Positions 40,607 through 52,020 of a DNA stretch of 64,000 nt are shown here, piece after piece (the stretch's first letter is position 1; each line of letters opens with the position of its first letter). The stretch is from Zhengitettix transpicula. Taxonomy: Eukaryota > Arthropoda > Insecta > Orthoptera > Tetrigidae. The notes under the pieces are model-generated. The model was not told the DNA's origin and did no database searches. It saw only the letters and a list, made by a program, of their open reading frames with translations. Location: assembly GCA_037074705.1 (NCBI GenBank), contig CM073595.1, forward strand, positions 54,865,639 to 54,929,638. Direction: 5' to 3'. A program made the position numbers and the translations under genes.

Positions 40607-41142
40607 ATAATTATCTGACTTAAGGGAAAAACGTTGTTATATATACGTTTTAAGATTCGGAATGTTATTGTTTGAAATAATTACGTCGTTAATGTATTTG
40701 TCGATTTACAGGCATTAATTTTCACAGTATTAAAATTCCAAATAAATTCATGAACAGAACAGATGATGATAATAAAAAAATACAACCTTAATGCAGACAA
40801 AATAATTATGAAACAATTACTAAGGAATTTTAAAAGTGCCAGACGTTTCGACTGTGGATTGGCGTCTTTTTCTAAGGACGAAAACTTGAAGACTCGAAAT
40901 TAAACGTAAGAACTAAAAACCAAGATAAATACAGAATGGCCAAAGAACTTAAAATAAAACATCCTATAATTTATTAATATTTTACGAGTCATGCTTAATA
41001 TTGTTCTTTATTAATATAGAACATTTTATTACATTAAAACTAAACATAATACTATTATCATTAAGCATGACACGGAAAATTAACGGAAATAATATCAGCT
41101 CCAAGGTTTATGAAAGTGATTTGACACAATAAGATAGACGTG

Positions 41143-41278
41143 CCTCGATAGAACCAGGAATCGAACACGGGATGACCTCTTAGGACACGGTCGCTGTTAC
41201 CCTTACACAACGGATAGAGATATTAGAGTGACAGCCAAATAAGATCTAGTCCTGGATTTGATTCCCGGTCCTATCGAG
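41143..41278. repeat. Inverted pair of B-box-bearing repeat ends
   Basis: 41143-41171 and the reverse complement of 41251-41278 are similar: both carry a tcgatag/ctatcga end next to a tRNA B-box-like motif (ggaatcgaac on the left, tttgattccc on the right). This looks like two head-to-head SINE fragments or one foldback unit. A similar arrangement occurs at 28705-28902. It lies immediately upstream of the SINE at 41312. Confidence 0.5.
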
Positions 41279-41311
41279 AATTTTATATCCTAACGTGCTA
41301 ATTAATAAACT

Positions 41312-41530
41312 GTGGTGTAGTGTTCAGCGTCACCGCTTCGCATCACAGAGGTACCAGGTTCGAATCCCGGAAACTGAGATTACGTGTGAAGGAGAATCGC
41401 TACGCTGACCACGTTCCGCGCCAAAAAAAAAAAATCCGGAATGTGTCATGGATGATGACTGTCTGGCAGTGGTCCCGGTAGGCCAAGGTCCTAATTGGGC
41501 TGCAGCGCCAAGGAGAAAGAAAATTAGAAC
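41312..41530 (+). mobile_element. tRNA-derived SINE
   Basis: The head (about 41312-41367) resembles a tRNA: a degenerate A box near gtgtagtgttcagcgtca and a perfect B box ggttcgaatcc at 41350-41360, the pol III internal promoter elements. It is followed by a non-tRNA body with an A12 run at 41423-41434 and the stretch gtggtcccggtaggccaagg, then an A-rich end near 41515-41530. A mature tRNA is excluded because the 3' acceptor half does not pair. tRNA-derived SINEs are known in termites (for example Talua) and other insects; I cannot assign the family. Confidence 0.65.
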
Positions 41531-42174
41531 GAACGTGTCTTTAAAATAATTCCCTGATCTTATCAACAGTTTACTATTCCGCTTGTACGTAAAAACCTTA
41601 CTCTTCATATTATAATGACGAATTAATATTATACATAATATTTCGTCATTTTAATTTGATTTATTTATTCCACTTTTCCTCGTATGAGGAAACGTTATTA
41701 AATAAGATTACAATATACTTATTGGAGGCTACAATTAATAACAATTAGAAGTGAACATAAACATAAATAACAATCTGGAAAAATAATTTCCCTGTCCAGC
41801 ATAACTAAAAGTTCTAAATAGTAATAATAATAAAAAATAAAAATTCTTTAACGTTACTTAATATTTACAGTATTCAAACAAATTCAGTAAGATATAAGTA
41901 AAATAATTATTTGGAGAATTATCTATCATAAAATATGGAATTGCAGACCACACAAGAATACACAGAAAACCTGATATAGGCACACTAGGAGGAATCACAA
42001 ACGACGGACAAGTCACCACTACACCAAACAGAAACTCCAGACCGTACATGAAACAAACAAAAGAGCAGAAAAGACAGACAGAGACTGAGCAAGTTATAAA
42101 ATAAGTAATTTTAAGAGCTTCACATTGAAAACTTTTACAGTATAAACAAAAATAATTAATTATTAGGGGAACGA

Positions 42175-42330
42175 TCAAGAAACTCCTTGTCTGAGTAGAA
42201 TATTTTTACACTGAATCCCAAAACTCTTGCAGTTATTATTGTTTTTTACATCTGGAGGAAGACTGTTGTAAAAAAATATATCCTTCATTGGTGAGACTTC
42301 TCGTTTGCTAATAGCAATGCTCTGGAATCG
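42175..42330 (-). mobile_element. LINE ORF2 C-terminal end (fragment)
   Basis: On the - strand the frame reads SKREVSPMKDIFFYNSLPPD, then VKNNNNCKSFGIQCKNILLR, and closes with QGVS and a TGA at 42175-42177. The pattern (F/V)YNSLP, then K, and a final cluster of lysines and leucines is typical of the last 50 residues of reverse transcriptases of CR1/jockey-like LINEs. Sequence upstream in this frame degenerates, so only the tail survives. The AT-rich stretch at 41640-42170 could be its 3' untranslated region. Confidence 0.6.
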
Positions 42331-43256
42331 ATTGAACTTATCATTAATAATTTACGATACAATAACACAAGAAAAACGCATTTAATTTACAATAAGATTT
42401 ATATTTTGTCTACATCATAACTTGAGGTCTCCATCACAACATTAGCGAACAATACATCCAGACGCACCTCGCGTCTGTCTCTCAACAGTTTTGGAACCAC
42501 AGCTTCCTCCGCCGTCTCCTTGCAACTCTGCTCCCTGTGCGGCAGCCCACATCTTCCTTGACCCCCTGCATGGTCCAGACAAGAATCGGTTCCTCGGGAT
42601 CGGCACAGCTTTTTTACTAAAGCAAATCGTTGTTCCATCGGTGGGCACTCTGTATCTAAAGATAACGCCAATATTCATCATTTTATCGTCCAAAAATGAG
42701 AAATGAGGGACATGATGACACCACAACAGTCACGTGCTTCGTTAGTTCGTTATATTAGTTATAATGTAGAAGCTTTCGACATTATTATACCATTATCACT
42801 GTTGGTCATAAAAAGTATGATACTACAGTACAAAATACGTACATGATTACGATGAACGCACCTGGATATTTCAAATAATCTACCGAACTAATGGTTCATG
42901 CGACTGCAATACGGCTTTATAATACCTATCGGGAAAATGTTTTACAGGAATTAAACAGACAAAATCGCTAATCCTGCCTCTACATATTTCTGTTATGCGG
43001 ATTTTACTTCAGAGCGTAAAATCTGAGAGAGCTGATTTTGAAATTAATCCGTTTTACAGATTTTTCGTAAAAAGTTGTACGACTAAAAATTTGCAAAGCA
43101 TAGTTGGCCATTTTTAGGCACTGTAATTCAGGGTATTATATTCCCTGATGTTTATTTTCCGATAATACTTGTGTTTGATCTTTCATTTAACAGTTATTTC
43201 TATTATATTAGTTGTTTTATTGTATCCCAGCTAATGTGGAGGTGTTTTGTCTGCAG

Positions 43257-43445
43257 AAAGCCCGGTTGGCGAGAATCAGGATAGCCAAGGCGTCATCGGG
43301 CGCCGCGTTCGTGAGCAAGAAGAAGGCTGCGGAGGCTCGCCTGGCGGCGCAGGAGTCGGGGCTGGAGATGGACGAGAGCTACCACCAGGAAGACATCTTC
43401 GAGCTGCAGCATCATCATCTGCTGCGATGTCTGGAGAAGACTACG
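43257..43445 (+). CDS. Shal: Shal/Kv4 voltage-gated K+ channel, internal C-terminal exon (partial gene)
   Basis: Encodes 63 residues from the cytoplasmic tail that follows transmembrane segment S6 of a Shal (Kv4) potassium channel, which carries fast-inactivating somatodendritic A-type current in neurons. The reading runs from KARLARIRIAKASSGAAF through a lysine/alanine-rich stretch (KKKAAEARLAAQESG) and an acidic linker to FELQHHHLLRCLEKTT. That last motif is the conserved Kv4 tail segment containing the di-leucine known from mammalian Kv4 to direct dendritic targeting. The exon is preceded by a pyrimidine-containing acceptor ending ttttgtctgcag and followed by the donor gtaagt. Length 189 bp, so it starts and ends in phase 0. 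GC content and codon use stand far above the AT-rich flanks. Channel-core exons are not in the window and must lie more than 43 kb upstream. Continues in frame into 63511-63663. The family call is from recognition of Shal tail sequence, not a search; very confident. Confidence 0.95.
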
Positions 43446-44729
43446 GTAAGTGTGGCGACACGAGAAAATTACAAATAACATGTTTTAGCATTTACTAATG
43501 AAGATCGAAGATATTCAAACAGAATAAACAAAACGTCGGACAAAATTAAACTCCTGATTTCCGCCCTCACGTTAAATGCAGCCCGGAAAGGATTCCAGAT
43601 ATTTCTCCCCACCTTCGGAAACAATTTTGGAACTACACCTGCTTCAGTATGTTCAGATGCTGCTTCAATGGATGCAAAACGAATCCGTCCAATAGGAAAT
43701 TAATTTTCGGAACAGATAAAAATTTCAGACTGCCTGATCGGCAATCGTTTATTTTTCAGTAAATCCCTTACAACATTTTTGTAATTTTTTCATAATTTTT
43801 GACTGTTTTTTGTTCATACATTTAATAAATTTGGCAATTATGTAAGCCTAATTTTTTCAATTTCAGTTTAAGTCAATTGTCAAATCGATCATTATCGATC
43901 GTTTTAAGCCTAGCCTTTTTTTATACTGACATATGATAACCTATTTATCACACATCGATGAAGAGATTTGTTCTTTTCAAATGTGAGTCGATTTGACCTT
44001 GAATCTCTTCCTTGTGCCGTGGAATCAAATACGTGCGACGTAGTGACGTATTTTTCTACACGCAGCTACATTCTTGACGATGTGGCAACGTTAGTCTATT
44101 TCTCATTAGATGACAGACAGAACGGTTCCCATTTGAAAACCATCATAAATTAGTAGTGCAATGCAATTCACAATTTTAAATTAACTGATCTTAATCGTGT
44201 CTAAATATCGGAAAAGCTTAATATATTATAGACAGTTCAGTAGTAGCTGAAGGAACGATTTTTTTTTTCAAAAGTCACTTTCACATTAATTGAATTTTTT
44301 TTTGCTCCCAGTATTGTTGGTAATTTGGACGAAATACCGACAGAGGGATCGGACGTATTCCTCCAGAAATCTACAAAAGCGTTAAGATGTCAAAAGCTAT
44401 AATTCCCACCAATTAATCCCCTGAAGTAATAGTTTTCAAAGAATCTTAAAAAAAATGAAAACAAAATTCTCAACATAAATTTTAAGTTTTTTGTGCAGTA
44501 AAATAATATGAAATCCATCACTTCAAAGTAGTAAATTAAATCCCTCCGCGGAGGTAGTTTCAGGTGTAATTGACGATGGATCTGAATAACGGTTGTGTGG
44601 TATAAATGTCGCTGAGACACATATACATATCGATGAACGAACAAATGGGCGAAGTCGTGATGAAAAAAGGAAGAAAAAAAACGGGAACTGTAACAAATAA
44701 ATTCATAGATTAGGATGGAAAAATCTCGA

Positions 44730-44945
44730 GCGGGCCAGGAAGCGAATGTAGGAACTATTCTGAACGATCCTGGTCGAATCCCTGTGATGATTTTATGTCT
44801 TTTATGAAGAATGTTTATTGTCTTTAAATTGATTATTTTCACAATGATTTAATCCAAGATCAGAGGTGCCGAGGGGTCGACCTGAGCTACTTAGGTAGTA
44901 AAGAGCAACGCGTACTAAGCGGAGGAGTTCGGTTCGATATTTTTC
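44730..44945. repeat. tRNA-like SINE pieces
   Basis: 44768-44780 (cctggtcgaatccctg) resembles a B box, and 44868-44940 has an A-box-like segment (ctgagctacttaggtagtaaag) followed by gttcggttcgata, a second B-box-like motif. Both are too degraded to be tRNA genes and fit old SINE copies. No clear body or tail is seen. Confidence 0.35.
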
Positions 44946-47900
44946 CTTCATAATCCGCTAATCCAGTTTCATAGACCCTACTACTGAGCTTCAACTGAAA
45001 GCATTACTTCTGTTCTTAAAATAAATTCACTGTCGTTATGGTTGGAGAATTGAACGAACCTGTACATAAACTGTCATCCAAATCAGATAAAGTAAAACAA
45101 TAAGATCAGATTTACACACAATAAAAAGGGTATTAAAGGAAAAACAATCTAAACTAGTTGTATATCGACTATTAGCGGAACTATGGTCTTATTGTATGTT
45201 AGTTCTTGGAGGGAGGAGGCGGTTGTAACTATTTGATGGGGGATAATTCATTAGCAGTGACCTGGGGAAAATAATGGATTCCTTCGACAAAGGAAATAGA
45301 TTGATAAAAACTAAGCACCTTTGTTGACTAAAATAACGAGACTGAGGCACTATCTCCGTGTTGTGTTGCGTGGTGACCGTGATCGATCTTGAGCTGCACG
45401 TGTTGACAAGTTACCGCTCGATTGATCGACTCCCTTACAGTGGGTGTGAAGTTCAATACGCTGTCCCAGATAATTTCGGTAACGGAAAATGATCAGCGCG
45501 TTAACAACAGGTTTACCGAGCAGTGGAAGGTACGTTTGCTCAAAGTATCGTGATACATTTGGGGTCCTACTTTGAAGCCGATCACCAGTAATTGTTCATA
45601 TCAATGCGTTTCTATTTGTATTGAACCTATATGTGAAGTAACAGAAAACAGAGAGTTTTCATTGCGTTGGAAGTAAAATTGGATTGAGAAAGAACGTTTT
45701 AAAGGACTGGTCAATCGCTGACGTTAAAGATGGAGCCTTCGCAGAAAGTGGTGACGGTCCATCACGTGTTATTGTAAGGTAAAGTTTAGAAACTCAACAA
45801 TATCGCTAAATGTAGCATCTTCAATTACTCAATTGTTTAATTTTAAAGTAAATATGATAATGCCGGTTCAGCATTCGACATGCGTCACTGATCGCCTTAT
45901 TTTGGTCACTCTCCAGTTCCCGTTTCTCCAACTATAATGTCGGAACAGTGTTCCCCACTCCATTACAATGCCGGACTAATGGTCTGTTGGGAATTCCTCA
46001 GAGCTGTCCACACTGGAGTAATTTGCAAAAAGGGCCCTGTACGCTTGTTTGCGTAATTGCTTCGGTCTCTTGCAGTCATTCATCGGGAATTCGATTTTGC
46101 TGCCACTTTTACAGACGCTCATTTAAATACCGTCTTGGCGAACGATGACATTTCAAAGAAAACGATCAGTTTTATGATGTCCTCAAAACGCTACGTTCTG
46201 CGCAAATTATCGTGAGTGTGTGGCTACAGAAAAGAAGTTGAATATTCATCTTTGCGTGTAACATATTTCATTCGCTAAAATTAAAATTAAATTAAAAAGG
46301 TATCCATAACAACAATTAAATTTAAATTACAACTATAATTGTCAAACAATTTTTGTAATTTTTTCATCCCATTTTTTTTTATCTAAAAGCACTTCCGGAC
46401 AATCAATATAAAGCTAAAACCATATAACAATTCAATAAAATTAAATGAACAAGAATCAAAACTAGAAAATCACTCTTTATTAACATTAATTGATTTAAAT
46501 TTCTGAATTGTCAATTTGTTTGCAAATTATCATTATAATAAAAATGTTTAAACATAGTTAACGACCCACCAAGAATACAAATTTACAAAATTAACTTGTC
46601 AAAGGTTGATAATTACACATTATATTTATTTTCCGATAATTTTCAATCAGGAAGTAGAATTCGTCATAATTGTATGCATACAATTAACAGAAGTGAGAAC
46701 TTTAAAATAAGCTCATTAAATTTGGAAAAATAAATACAATTTCTACTTAGATGATTAATGAGAGGAGCTAAAACATTCACAAACAATAAAAGCAGGAAGC
46801 ATATTATAAATTAGTATATCAAACATCGCGGTCGCGCTGACAACGGCCTCTGCCCTACACAAACGGAATACTCCAGCAAACGCGAGCTATGCTTAATATT
46901 CTGTGCCGTAACTAGGCTTTGTAGTTGCAATTGCCGCCAACCCAGATATTCTCAAAATGTATTCGTTGTATCAAGAAAATACAAGACATCTTCACCGTCG
47001 AAAAGTGACCTTGAACTTGTTAAAATTGGGGCAATTAATTTATTTCAAAAAATTATTTGACTTCAGGAGCATGTTCTTTTGAGTTGTGAAGTATATATAA
47101 TTCCGATTTGACTTCAATAGAACAATTCCAACGGAATTTTCAAATAACTTCAGATCAAACAAATATACAAGCATGAATTATAAATGCATCTCAATGAGCG
47201 AAGAATAGTTAAATCCATAGAAGATATCTTTAAAGAATATACATAGTTATTTTCAAATATTTTAAAGGCCAATATAACACTGTAGCTCTTTCGAAAATTC
47301 CATTAGCATTCAGTGACAATATTTTTTGTACAATATAAAAAATTGAAATAATTAAAAAGCTAATATTATAGACAGTGTAAATCAGTATAGAACGAGAAAT
47401 ACCTCAAGATAACCTTTATCAGTGACATGTCAGCGAGTCCTGACCGTTCAGCCAACCACAAAATATGTAATTAGCTGTGGTATCAGCCTCTGGCTAAATT
47501 TTATATTACATTTATCGGGCAATTGGCTCTCTGTCGGCGAAAAATTCGACATCAACACAACACGATTGTGTTTTCTGCCCGAAGTTATAAATGAAACTGT
47601 GTAATAGACGCTTTCAGCCTTGTTGCTCTCATTTATTTTAAGTAAGTCCGAGATAATTTTTTTTTCCAAAACACGATTTTATAAATGAATTTAAAAAGTA
47701 TAATCTACGTGATGTAAATGATTATTACAGATACAATTTCACGTTACATTCTGATTGTCGACGTAATAAATCTTAGAAGTTTACTTTAAAAATAGTATTG
47801 ATATGAAATTAAATTGTTGACTCTATCTGTTTTATTCCTGCATACATTTACAATAATCCCTTGAATAACTACGATTTAAACGCCGACATCTCAGAGTATA

Positions 47901-49241
47901 TTAGACTAAGAAACGTGAGTTTGCATTTGCTTCCAATAACAACTTATTTGCGCTCAGAATTGTATCAATACATTATCAAATGAACATGCATTGGTACTCT
48001 ACTAATTTAAAGTTGCCGACAACGAGAAATTATAAAGACAGACGGCTAATTAACAGGGATGTTGACATAGATGTCTACAGCTGTTTCTGCCTAATTGTAA
48101 CAGAGATAAGTTATTTTCATCTCACATGAAACGACAGCCTCGCCAAATTGCTACCACATAATAAAATTAACGGATAACTTAGCTGTAACTTCATCAAAAT
48201 AAATAACAGCCCGATATTCACAGAATTCTATAAACTAGTTAATATTATATCGATTTGACGTAATTAAATACATTGTTTTGAAATCGTTGTCACATAAAAT
48301 TGATTAAATCGCCTCAGTTCAGTTAATTTAAAACTACTAAAATGTTATATCGTAAATTCAATTACAAGAGTAAAATATATACGTATAAAAAAAATTGTGA
48401 AAAAATTAAATAATGATTTTGTGAAATTTTAAGCCACATAAAATTATATAGCAGGCAATTGGGGCCAAATTTCTAGGCCACTTGTGTTTTATTCACGTTG
48501 CCCACACATTTCAAAAGCAAGGGATTAATGAATATAATTTTCATGTTGTCGAATATATTAACGAATAAATTAAATGACGCGGGGTAAACGTGTCATAACA
48601 AAATATAGGAATAAGTGGTGCAAGGACAATAATTTTCCGAAACCCATTTGTCCTTTTTTATTTTGGAGGAAAGAGGACAAACATTTTCCACATCCACTTC
48701 GATGCAATTGGGAAAACCAAACAATAATTAATGCTGATGGGTGCCCAGCTTTTAAAATAATTTTGTGAACGACAGGACACATTAAAAAATATAATTTTAA
48801 CATGAGAATGCGTTAGTGAGGGGTGAAGTCGAATAAATCGTGACTCTGACCGTGGCCGGCGATGCGTCCCGGTATTACGTTCATACGACGGTATCTAAAA
48901 TATATTTCAACGACGATACAACATATATTTAAATATAATCGAATATATATGACATTGAATCCATATGATTATAAAATGACCTTCGTTGGTTATTTAGACG
49001 TTGATATATATTGTAATGTAACCTCTATGTCACACAGTTTTTATTTAAATAGGGGAATATATTTAAGGGAATTTTAATTATTTCATTTTTCATGGAATGC
49101 TAATTTCGATGCAAGTGAATATTTATTTCTTAATTCACAAATTCATACAACTTTAAATAAAGGGATTACCTTCAATTTTAATAAAATTAACATGAGACTA
49201 ATTAATTAACTATTATATTCTCAGGGCCATAACCTGGGGAT

Positions 49242-49258
49242 TGTGTGTGTGTGTGTGT
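49242..49258. repeat. (TG)n microsatellite
   Basis: About eight TG units. Confidence 0.9.
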
Positions 49259-50107
49259 TAGCGGAAATTTATGAAAAGCTCATCGCGTCGATCCTTGTCG
49301 TGGTGTTCTTCGTTGTTGGTATCAGCCTCTCTCAGAAGTTTCCGACTGCTCTTTCTCAAGTATCAGTCCAACTCTCTCTAAAGTCTCATTCACAACTGTA
49401 TGGAAAAATATTTTGCTAATCTCCGAGTTAGACACATTTCTTCTCTTTCTCAGGGTTGAACTTTGTTCCAATCTTAATTTATTTTTGCATTGCCCCTAAA
49501 CCGCAGTTGATGATGGAGGGAAAATTTTATACAAGTTTTCATTCAGGATTTCTTGGTGTTATTGTCCCGTCGATCTGACTTTTCTCAGGGGCAAGTTAAT
49601 AGCTCATAGTTGCCAATTCACACGCTTTCGCCTCGTCGGGGCGCCAAGTTTCATGACGGGCGATCCTTATTTGCCACCTGTAACGGCTGTGTGCTCCTCA
49701 ATTTTTTTAAAGCGAATTTATTAACTGATCACGGACCTGGAGTTAATTCCGAGTTACAAAATATATATATTAAACGCAGCCGAAACCCAATAAAACAAAT
49801 CTTAGACTTCGCATTAAATTCTGACACAATTCTTTCCATCATAAAACGTAAATATTTCAATGTTCATCTATTGTAAACAATGTAAGTACTGTAAATCCGT
49901 AATAAGATTTTTTAGTTTGTATTTTCAAAAGTCGCTCGCCGTCGCCCGAAGAAATCGACGCAGTAAATTATATATTTATTTTCTAAGCACACCTGACCGT
50001 TACGTTACATAATTTATGACGTATTTTTATTAATAATTTACCAATTTCTTGTAGGACCGCGTCTCTCATTTGCTTGCGGTAATGAGGAGAATATATGCTT
50101 CTTCTCA

Positions 50108-50136
50108 AGCGAGACGTAACGATTTCACGTCTCGCT
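50108..50136. promoter_or_regulatory. Perfect 10-bp-arm inverted repeat
   Basis: agcgagacgt at 50108-50117 is followed after 9 bp by acgtctcgct at 50127-50136. It lies in a CpG-containing patch (50060-50480) richer in GC than the rest of the intron. Could be a dyad for a regulatory protein; purely an inference. Confidence 0.35.
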
Positions 50137-51852
50137 AATGGACTGAAATTCATTCTTCCGAGTGATTGATTATAATGGGCTCCTACACAGTGGCGTTTAG
50201 CACAAATAAATAGCGAAACGAATGACACAGGGGAGGAGAACAAAGAAGCGAAATATGAAAGTGGGGATTAAGAAGGGAGGAGGGGGGAAGCAGTGGCACC
50301 GAGAGCGATGAGCACGGCCCGCGAAAAAAAATCGTGGCAAGTAATGATGTTGCTTGTTACGAGCGACCACTTAATCACGATGAGGCGATGGCCTGACCGC
50401 GGAACAATGGCGGCGCCGGCGTCAGCGCCTTCCAGCTCTCACATAAAATAAACTTGCTTTATGGATTCTAGCACGCCGGTATCTGTAGGCAATTAGCGCC
50501 TTTGAAGATCTTATCATTTTCCCAATCTATTTGAAAGAAAACAAGGACCCGTACGAGGAAAACCAAGCTCTAACTACGTGCGACTTTATCTCGCAAAGGA
50601 CCATACATCCAGAACTATGTTTATATTTTGGTTCTATTATTTATTACTCTGTACATGCCATATTACTGTATTTTTGTGTATGGGAGACGGACACCATTCA
50701 TGCGTTGGTTTTACCTATTTGAGGTAAAAGAATGAAAACATTATCTGAAGTAGACCGGGTATCCACACACATTAATTATTCCTTGAAAATTTTACTGTAA
50801 CGCAAAACAGCAATGATTAAATTGTATTAGTTTTTGTCAGTCTATATCGATTGGTCTATAGCATATTTACCTGTGTTTACAGCCAGTATCAGTCTCTACA
50901 ATTCTTTAAATGCATGTATTGTAATATAATGCTTGGGGGATTAACTTGATTTGAAAAATAAAACAAAAATTTATTGTGAATGGCTTTAAATTTAATTTAT
51001 TTCAATTAAGGGTTTACACAAATTCAACAGGGTCCTTTTCTGCATCTAGGTAAATGAAAATTTATTCACTCTTGAGTTTAAACTTTACATGATTAACTTT
51101 AACTACAATAAATTTCTAATACGTTAAACAGGCAAACCTCAGGGTATGTGAGGGCATATAGGCGCGGCATAAATCGCAATTATTTACGTTGCAGACAGAA
51201 ACACAACTGTTCATCTTTTGTAGTCGGATTCCCCAGGCTAACCGAAAAATCTTCTCAGAAATTTCTGGCAGCTTCCTCCTTTATACACTTCCTCGTCGGC
51301 GTAACAATTCTTAGCATCTCTAGGCAGCTTCTTCTTCCGTCGGTCGGACCTTTCTTCTTTCTCCAAGTTTCTCTCATGCGAACTATTTTCACTCCTGCAC
51401 TTTCTCCCTTCCCAGACGTCCTCTTTCTCCGTCCTGTTTCCTCGCCTGTCCACCTTCCAGCTCGATTTTCCTCGTTTCCCGCCAGAGGGTGGAAACCTCT
51501 TAATGTGTTTGATTTCAGCCAATCTGCGTCGATTTTACACTCGCCTTTTGGAAGGGTTGGCCTTAGGGGACTTTGGTCAAGTCAATACCCCTGAGGCAGG
51601 GTTCTCCCATAATCCGCCGCCTTTGTCTGAAGGCAAGATTCCTCCTCGACACCCTATCACCTCGGCGCCAAACTTTATAGCTATAATTTCCAGCAAGCCA
51701 CAGCTCGGCTCGGGGTACACACGCATTTTTACACAAATATTAAAAATTAATCTTGAATTTATTTCGGGGTGTTCTTCTGCACTACAGTATGCATTTAATC
51801 TAAAAATAGGAAGTTCCTTGAGGTATACACATTAAATTTTAAAAATATATAG

Positions 51853-52020
51853 TTATTTTAAATAAATCAACCCGACGAGTGGACGAAATTTTTTTTCTTT
51901 CCGACATGCTCCAAACACTCTTGCAGGTAAATTGTTCCAGTCATTTATTGTCCTATTTAGGAACGAGTATTTGCCAACAGCCCTTTCTTGTTGTCCGACT
52001 TTTATGTTGAAAATAAATAT
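51853..52020 (-). mobile_element. LINE ORF2 C-terminal end (fragment, different subtype)
   Basis: On the - strand the frame reads VGKYSFLNRTINDWNNLPAR and continues to a stop codon at 51853-51855 after LIYLK. The pattern GKYSF-NRTI-DWN-LPA is a common end motif of insect non-LTR retrotransposon reverse transcriptases. It is distinct from the fragment at 42175-42330. A probable small indel near the run of A/T at 51890 shifts the last residues. The upstream catalytic part is absent. Confidence 0.65.

Larger units (their letters stand above)
1..43256 (+). other. Shal intron, 3' part (at least 43 kb), ending at the acceptor of exon 43257
   Basis: No recognisable coding exon precedes position 43257 in this window, so the stretch is read as one intron entering from upstream. 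It ends at a canonical AG with a T-rich tract. Contents are AT-rich unique DNA, simple repeats, foldback elements, tandem repeats and decayed retroelement pieces, listed separately. I looked at open frames at 31-700, 4732-5094, 12519-12932, 17265-17525, 32462-32936, 35754-36095 and 38287-38544 and recognised no protein family in any. Stretches where I see nothing beyond AT-rich DNA: 1-6500, 9200-10170, 11800-13100, 15100-18800, 18900-22900, 23300-27200, 28950-29990, 30600-33780, 35200-37700, 42350-43200. A promoter inside this intron cannot be excluded. Confidence 0.8.

Noticed and set aside
41312..41367. Candidate tRNA gene
   Set aside because: B box is perfect but acceptor and anticodon stems do not pair, and the sequence continues into a SINE body.
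42399..42726. Overlapping GC-rich frames on both strands (90, 94 and 71 codons)
   Set aside because: No recognised domain, no splice context, and the three frames contradict each other. Possibly part of the LINE insertion at 42175, but not supportable.
44390..44842. 150-codon - strand frame, the longest in the window
   Set aside because: Phe/Tyr/Ile-rich composition expected from AT-rich DNA, and it overlaps tRNA-like repeat pieces; no domain.
51148..51594. 148-codon + strand frame, the second longest in the window
   Set aside because: Serine/phenylalanine/proline-rich composition from a CT-rich stretch, opposed by a charged frame on the other strand; no family recognised and no splice sites that make sense.
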